Source: Pedosphaera sp.
GTDB taxonomy: Bacteria; Verrucomicrobiota; Verrucomicrobiae; Limisphaerales; Pedosphaeraceae
Assembly (NCBI GenBank): GCA_028293265.1
Contig: JAQGPB010000022.1
Location: 1-10,069, forward strand
DNA: 10,069 bases
Reading direction: 5' to 3'
Within the stretch, counting starts at the first letter, position 1, and each line of letters starts with the position of its first letter. This document shows, one piece after another, positions 6,232 through 10,069 of this stretch. Position numbers and translations under genes: made by a program. The notes under the pieces were generated by a model. It searched no databases. It was given only the letters and a program-made list of their open reading frames with translations, and was not told where the DNA came from.

Positions 6232-7356
6232 TCACGTCGCCTGCGGAACCCCTTCCGGTTCCAAAGAAGTCGCCGCCGGCGCGTTAACCGCGCGGGCGCG
6301 TCGCGCAATACTCAGTAAAAGCCCGACGCTTGTGAGCATCATTACCAGGTTGGAGCCGCCGTAACTGATAAATGGGAGCGGTAGGCCTTTGTTGGGAAGG
6401 GTACTGGTGACGACGCCGATATTGATAAATGCTTGCAGGCCAATCAGAAAGGTAAGGCCGGTGCCGAGCAGGAGCCCGAAGTTGTCACTGGCATGCGAGG
6501 ATATATATATGCCGGCGATTACCAGCAGGACAAAGGCGAGCACGACCAGGAGGGTCGCGGCGAGACCGAGTTCTTCACCGATGATGGAAAAAATGAAATC
6601 AGTATTGTGTTCCGGCAAAAAGCCGAGCTTTTCGCGGCTGTTGCCCAGGCCAAGTCCGTTCCAGCCGCCCGCGCCGAGGGCCAGCATCGCCTGGTTGGCC
6701 TGATAGCCGATGTCCATCTTGTGCTTGTCAGCATCCAGCCAGGCAAAGATGCGCTTGGTTCGCATCGGGTCATGCATGATGGAAACGGCGAAGGCCGCAG
6801 CGCCCGCCAAAATCGGCGGGATGATGAATTTCCAGCGCGCGCCGGCGATGAAAAACATCGCCGCCGTCACCGTGGCCATCAAAATGGTCGTCCCCCGGTC
6901 CGGTTCGACAAAGATCAACATCAGCACCGCGCCGATCAGCATGCCGGGATACAACATGCCCTGTTTGAATTCTCCCAATCGCCGTTGATAACGATCACCA
7001 TACCAGGCGATGGCGATGATCAAGGCGAGTTTGCCGGCTTCTGAAGGCTGTAATGTCACTCCGGCAAATCGGAGCCACCGCCGCGCTCCGTTCACCTTGA
7101 AACCGATGTGTGGCACCAGCACCATCACCAGCAACAGAACCGCAAATATCAAAATGGGCCAGGCCCATTTTTTCAACAGCCGGTAATCCATGCCGGTCGC
7201 CACCGCACAACCCAGCAGTCCAAGCGAACACCAGACGACCTGCATCTGGAGATAGTGCGTCCCATGGTCCGCCATGCTTGAGCTGTAGAGCATCACCATG
7301 CCCAGGGCGAGCAGGGAGATGACACACAAAATCAAGGTTGTCGTGGCGGTTTTCAC
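6232..7356 (-). CDS. ftsW: FtsW, septal peptidoglycan glycosyltransferase (SEDS)
   Basis: Polytopic SEDS protein that polymerises lipid II at the septum together with a class B PBP (FtsI). The 374-residue product has about ten hydrophobic segments. Family landmarks are NGARRWL (89-95), QPSE (103-106), EPDRGTT (151-157), the long extracellular loop with FLPEHNTDFIFSIIGEELG (246-264), whose Asp253 corresponds to the essential acidic residue of SEDS enzymes, and LPNKGLPLPFISYGGSN (320-336). FtsW rather than RodA is supported by the position between murD and murG. The start is GTG 7356; a nearby ATG upstream runs into a stop after two codons, and no strong ribosome binding site is present. The C-terminal tail after about 355 is short, Ala/Pro-rich and cytoplasmic. 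Its own promoter may lie in the gap upstream. Confidence 0.96.
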   Translation of the reverse strand: MKTATTTLILCVISLLALGMVMLYSSSMADHGTHYLQMQVVWCSLGLLGCAVATGMDYRLLKKWAWPILIFAVLLLVMVLVPHIGFKVNGARRWLRFAGVTLQPSEAGKLALIIAIAWYGDRYQRRLGEFKQGMLYPGMLIGAVLMLIFVEPDRGTTILMATVTAAMFFIAGARWKFIIPPILAGAAAFAVSIMHDPMRTKRIFAWLDADKHKMDIGYQANQAMLALGAGGWNGLGLGNSREKLGFLPEHNTDFIFSIIGEELGLAATLLVVLAFVLLVIAGIYISSHASDNFGLLLGTGLTFLIGLQAFINIGVVTSTLPNKGLPLPFISYGGSNLVMMLTSVGLLLSIARRARAVNAPAATSLEPEGVPQAT

Positions 7357-7384
7357 TTAAAACATGTCTCTATGGAAAACGAAG

Positions 7385-7413
7385 TAACTAATCTCTGACC
7401 TTGCTGCTTCCAA
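7385..7413 (-). promoter_or_regulatory. Possible promoter for ftsW
   Basis: On the minus strand TTGGAA (complement of 7408-7413) and TAGTTA (complement of 7385-7390) are spaced by 17 bp. A transcript would start roughly 20 nt before the GTG of ftsW. The site lies just after the hairpins that follow the LysM gene, where a new transcript would make sense. Weak consensus match by eye. Confidence 0.3.
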
Positions 7414-7426
7414 CTTCAACTAAAAC

Positions 7427-7464
7427 CCTCACCGGACACCGGGGTGAGGTCACCCGGCGTCCGG
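7427..7464 (-). terminator. Terminator-like hairpins after the LysM gene, two exclusive folds
   Basis: Fold 1: CCTCACC (7449-7443 on the minus strand) pairs with GGTGAGG (7433-7427), 9-nt loop, followed by GTTTTA, which looks like a short intrinsic terminator. Fold 2: the 11-nt arms at 7464-7454 and 7442-7432 (CCGGACGCCGG and CCGGTGTCCGG) pair along their full length with one G-U pair. The two folds share bases and cannot coexist. The structure lies 20 nt past the LysM stop. Termination is plausible but the U-tract is only four long. Confidence 0.45.
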
Positions 7465-7484
7465 CAAAGCATCTGCTTATATGA

Positions 7485-8279
7485 TTAATGTGCCGTCGTG
7501 CTGGGTGCGCTCGAAACGGGCAGCGGCGGCGGTGCGCTGGTCACTGTCGGGGTCACGGGCGGCGTGCTGGTGTCAACTGCCGCGGTGGCGGATTTCGCGG
7601 GTATTTTCAATTTTTGACCCGCCTTGATCTTGTCGCTCTTCAACTCGTTCGCGGCCTTTAGTGCCTTGACCTTGAGGCCGTGCGCCGTGGCAATCTTGGT
7701 CAGCGAATCGCCGGCTTTGACCACATAGATGGTGCTGTCACTGCCATCAGCGCCCACGGTTGAGGTGCCGGAAGCCACGGACGAACTCCCGCCGGCGGGG
7801 ACCTGCAATTTCTGACCGACCTTCAGCTTGGTCGGTGGAATCCCGGGGTTGGCAGCCTCGATGTCCTTCATTTTCACACCGAGCTTCTTGCTGATGGTGT
7901 AATACGAATCTCCCTTCGCCACCACGTACTCATGAGTCGCCGGAACTTCGGGGGTGATCGGAGGCTGCGGTATGGGCTGCGGAGGAGGAACCGGCACGGC
8001 ATTGCTGGCCATGCTCGGGACCGTGTTGCTCGTCATGGGCGGCAACGGCGGGGGATTCGTGTCCACCGGCGCGCCGGTGTCCGGCGGCTGTGTGCTGGCG
8101 GTGGTGCTCGAATCCGCGTTCGCATCCTTCTTGCTGCTGCATCCCTGGATCAGCAGCGGAGTGAGCACCAGGATGTTCAGGGCGAAAATGGTGTAAACAG
8201 CGACCTTCACGCGGGCGCGCTTTTTATTTTTTTGCTCCAGCAGGGAGCCTTGGGGGACAAACGGGTTTGAGTTATTCAT
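7485..8279 (-). CDS. LysM-repeat cell envelope protein, possibly a lipoprotein
   Basis: No named family, but the architecture is clear in 264 residues. There is a polar N-terminus beginning MNNSNPFVPQGSLLEQ, a hydrophobic segment at about 24-46 ending LLIQGC (Cys47, a possible but non-ideal lipobox), then a Ser/Thr/Pro-rich linker (about 48-114). LysM repeat 1 lies at 116-161 (YVVAKGDSYYTISKKLGVK through VGQKLQVP), a Gly/Ser linker follows, LysM repeat 2 lies at 183-227 (YVVKAGDSLTKIATAHGLK through AGQKLKIP), and the tail is Ala/Pro/Thr-rich. LysM domains bind GlcNAc-containing glycans, so a periplasmic peptidoglycan-binding role is likely. No catalytic domain is present. I chose ATG 8279; the frame is open to 8360 but the extra part is basic, non-homologous-looking and crosses into the hairpin. 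LysM genes are not part of the classical dcw set; similar ones occur in this place in Verrucomicrobiota as I remember. Confidence 0.88.
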   Translation of the reverse strand: MNNSNPFVPQGSLLEQKNKKRARVKVAVYTIFALNILVLTPLLIQGCSSKKDANADSSTTASTQPPDTGAPVDTNPPPLPPMTSNTVPSMASNAVPVPPPQPIPQPPITPEVPATHEYVVAKGDSYYTISKKLGVKMKDIEAANPGIPPTKLKVGQKLQVPAGGSSSVASGTSTVGADGSDSTIYVVKAGDSLTKIATAHGLKVKALKAANELKSDKIKAGQKLKIPAKSATAAVDTSTPPVTPTVTSAPPPLPVSSAPSTTAH

Positions 8280-8339
8280 TTGGCTGTGGCGCTCGTAAGC
8301 GTCCTTTCTTATGAGGTGGTGGTTATGTGTTGTTTTTTC

Positions 8340-8374
8340 GCGCCGGGGTTTTTTCCTCAAAAAAACCCCGGCGC
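8340..8374. promoter_or_regulatory. 15-bp perfect inverted repeat between murD and the LysM gene
   Basis: Arms at 8340-8354 and 8360-8374 (GCGCCGGGGTTTTTT and its exact complement) with a 5-nt loop. It lies 5 nt past the murD stop. The stem is GC-rich at the base and A/T at the tip. On the minus strand it is followed by a run of A, not T, so it is not a textbook terminator for murD. It could act as an mRNA end or stability element. The rest of the 100-nt gap shows nothing clear except a distant AAAGGA. Confidence 0.6.
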
Positions 8375-8379
8375 AAATT

Positions 8380-9798
8380 TTAAATGTTTATTGGTTCAAT
8401 TTTTTTATTTTGCGGCGGTTCATTTTGATCCGCCGCCAGTTCATGGACCGCTTGGCGGAACACTTCACCCCGGTGCTGGTAGTTTCGAAACTGGTCAAAG
8501 CTCGAGCAGGCTGGTGAAAGCAGTATCACATCGCCGGGCGCCGCATTTTTCGCCGCTATTTTGACAGCTTCTAACAACGATCCCGCCATAGTGCAAGGAG
8601 TAAAGAGGCTCCACGCCGCGCGAATTTTTTCGCGCGCTTCGCCGATGAGAAAAGCGCCCTTGACCCGCTGGGAAATCAACGGCCCGGCGTAATGATATTC
8701 GAGCCCCTTGTCCTTGCCGCCCGCGATAAGCCAGGTGTTTGGCTCGCCGGCCGGGGCCGGCGGAATGGAAAGCAACGCTTTGTGCAGCGCATCCACATTG
8801 GTGGCTTTTGAGTCGTTGATGTACTTGACGCCGTTGATTTCCGCGACCAGTTCGAAGCGGTTCGGCCCGTGCGGCTGCGCCTTCAACGCATCCACCATGG
8901 CATCCAGCGGCAGGCGCAGCACATGGCCCACCGCGAGCGCCGCCATGAGGTTCTCGGCGTTATGCGCGCCGCGCAAGGCGCATTGATCCATGTCGAGCAG
9001 CGGCCACGACCAGCCCGGCACGCGGCTGATCAACAGACCGCGATCCAAAAAGATGTCCGCCCGGCGGTTGTTCGCGCTGAACGTGATTATTTTTCCGTTG
9101 ATGGGAATATCAAGTGCGCGCAACTCCGCCAGCGCCTCGCTCTGGATGATCGCCCAATCGAACGCCTGCTGGTTCTCGAACAATCGCGCCACAGCCCGGT
9201 AGTATGCCGCCGCGCTGCCATATCGATCCAGATGGTCAGGCGTCAGGTTCAGGAGCACCGCGACGGCTGGTCGAAAAAATTGGGTTGTTTCCAGTTGAAA
9301 CGAATTGACCTGCAAGATCAGGTAATCGAGGTCCTTGGTCTGCGGCACCACGGAACAAACCGGCCGCGCGCCATGACCGCACACGGCGGTCTTGCGCCCG
9401 TTGTGTTTCAAAATGCTCTCGATCAATTCGCCGGTGGTCCCCTTCCCGTTCGTTCCCGCGATGGCGATGTTCAGGCAGTGCGACTGCTGAAAGCCGAGTT
9501 CAAATTCCCCGATGATCGGCACTTGTCGCTGCCGCATCTCCTGCACCATTGGCGTCGTGCCCGGCACGGCGGGGCTGACCACGGCCAGGCTGAACTGGCG
9601 GCTGGGATTTTTCGTCGCGCCCAGCTCCACCTCGATGCCCAGCGGACGCAATCGGCCCGCTTCGAGGCGCAGATCTTCGGTATCAGCCTGGTCCACCGCC
9701 ATGACGTTCGCCCCGCTGTCATGCAACAGCCGGCACGCCGCCCGGCCGCGTTCGCCGAGGCCGATCACCAGCACCTGTTTGTTTTGTAATTCGTACAT
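8380..9798 (-). CDS. murD: MurD-type UDP-MurNAc-L-Ala--D-Glu ligase with altered active site
   Basis: MurD adds D-glutamate to UDP-MurNAc-L-Ala using ATP. The 472-residue product has the three Mur ligase domains: Rossmann-like N-domain with VLVIGLGERGRAAC (9-22), central ATPase domain with GTNGKGT (115-121), NSFQLE (165-170), LNLTPDHLDRY (184-193) and GAHNAENLMAALA (277-289), and C-domain with YINDSKATN (326-334), GGKDKG (360-365) and LLSPACSSFDQF (426-437). Family and position after mraY are certain. Several ATP/Mg residues differ from the E. coli enzyme by my alignment: Ser116 is Gly120, Glu157 is Gln163, the carbamylated Lys198 is Val203, and the GNIG motif reads GHGA. His183 (His189) and the substrate-binding C-domain are kept. 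The ATG at 9798 follows mraY by 18 nt, with GGA about 6 nt upstream. Activity cannot be judged from sequence alone. Confidence 0.93.
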   Translation of the reverse strand: MYELQNKQVLVIGLGERGRAACRLLHDSGANVMAVDQADTEDLRLEAGRLRPLGIEVELGATKNPSRQFSLAVVSPAVPGTTPMVQEMRQRQVPIIGEFELGFQQSHCLNIAIAGTNGKGTTGELIESILKHNGRKTAVCGHGARPVCSVVPQTKDLDYLILQVNSFQLETTQFFRPAVAVLLNLTPDHLDRYGSAAAYYRAVARLFENQQAFDWAIIQSEALAELRALDIPINGKIITFSANNRRADIFLDRGLLISRVPGWSWPLLDMDQCALRGAHNAENLMAALAVGHVLRLPLDAMVDALKAQPHGPNRFELVAEINGVKYINDSKATNVDALHKALLSIPPAPAGEPNTWLIAGGKDKGLEYHYAGPLISQRVKGAFLIGEAREKIRAAWSLFTPCTMAGSLLEAVKIAAKNAAPGDVILLSPACSSFDQFRNYQHRGEVFRQAVHELAADQNEPPQNKKIEPINI

Positions 9799-9816
9799 CT
9801 CGATTCCAGACCGATC

Positions 9817-10069
9817 TTATCTTATCTTCAAGCTGCTCAGCGCTACCAGCGCAAACAGCACGCACAAAATATAAAAACGCACCACCACCTGCGTCTCATG
9901 CCAGTTCTTTTTTTCAAAATGATGATGAATCGGCGCCATCAAAAATAATCTTTTTCCCGTGCCATAACGCTTCCGCGTGTAACGAAAATAACTCGTCTGC
10001 AAAATCACCGAAGCCGCTTCCATCACAAAAACTCCGCCCGCGATGAGCAGTACCAGCGGCTGGTGAATC
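9817..10069 (-). CDS. mraY: Phospho-MurNAc-pentapeptide translocase (MraY), C-terminal part, runs off the window
   Basis: MraY makes lipid I from UDP-MurNAc-pentapeptide and undecaprenyl phosphate in the inner membrane. Only the last 83 or so residues are inside the window; the frame is open through the right edge, and an apparent start at 10026 is just an internal GTG. Visible are a membrane segment [20 protein letters not shown], the cytoplasmic loop with [17 protein letters not shown], which contains the family's conserved His triad, and the last helix ending LSSLKIR. The stop at 9817 lies 18 nt before the murD ATG. Its place directly upstream of murD is the standard dcw order. Confidence 0.96.
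   Translation of the reverse strand, partial: IHQPLVLLIAGGVFVMEAASVILQTSYFRYTRKRYGTGKRLFLMAPIHHHFEKKNWHETQVVVRFYILCVLFALVALSSLKIR

Noticed and set aside
8618..8637. Inverted repeat CGCGCGAATTTTTTCGCGCG
   Set aside because: It lies inside murD in the conserved-length region encoding EAREKIRAA; likely a by-product of codon choice, with no gene end nearby.

Overview
The window is a stretch of the division and cell wall (dcw) cluster, almost entirely on the minus strand. In transcription order (right to left) it holds the 3' end of mraY, then murD, a LysM-domain protein gene, ftsW, murG, murB, a four-helix-bundle (4HB) protein gene, ddl, ftsQ and the 5' part of ftsA. Together these genes cover lipid I and lipid II synthesis (MraY, MurG), UDP-MurNAc-peptide assembly (MurB, MurD, Ddl), the septal glycosyltransferase (FtsW) and early divisome assembly (FtsQ, FtsA). 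The LysM gene between murD and ftsW, the N-terminal style of the LysM protein and the CCGCAAT-type repeats all resemble soil Verrucomicrobiota of the Pedosphaera type. That assignment rests on remembered resemblance, not on a search.

Layout. Positions 1-328 have no recognisable gene. Positions 329 to about 799 encode the N-terminal 60% of a plus-strand ThiD (HMP/HMP-P kinase) that looks acidobacterial. At about 799-803 this gene meets the minus-strand ftsA head on, and both genes lose their 3' ends at the same place. The most likely explanation is an assembly chimera between two soil bacteria, with a real rearrangement as the alternative. From 803 to the right edge the dcw genes are continuous. 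Several overlap in a way that suggests translational coupling: ddl/ftsQ ATGA, murG/murB GTGA, and ftsQ/ftsA by 8 nt.

The most interesting part is 3446-3910. A small 4HB gene of the family found in 23S rRNA intervening sequences (TIGR02436-like) sits between murB and ddl. It is enclosed by a perfect 19-bp inverted repeat, extendable to 23 of 24 matches. This is the architecture of an rRNA intervening sequence, an ORF inside a long RNase III-type stem, but here it lies inside a cell-wall operon. The repeat is built from a 7-bp unit, ATTGCGG/CCGCAAT, which has no stop codon in any of the six frames. Two related copies bracket murG, and one of them supplies the last residues of MurG.

Other points: murC is absent from its usual place between murG and murB. 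The MurD protein has lost several residues normally used to bind Mg and ATP. The lysM-ftsW gap carries two mutually exclusive hairpins followed by a promoter-like sequence, so the cluster may be split into two transcripts there.
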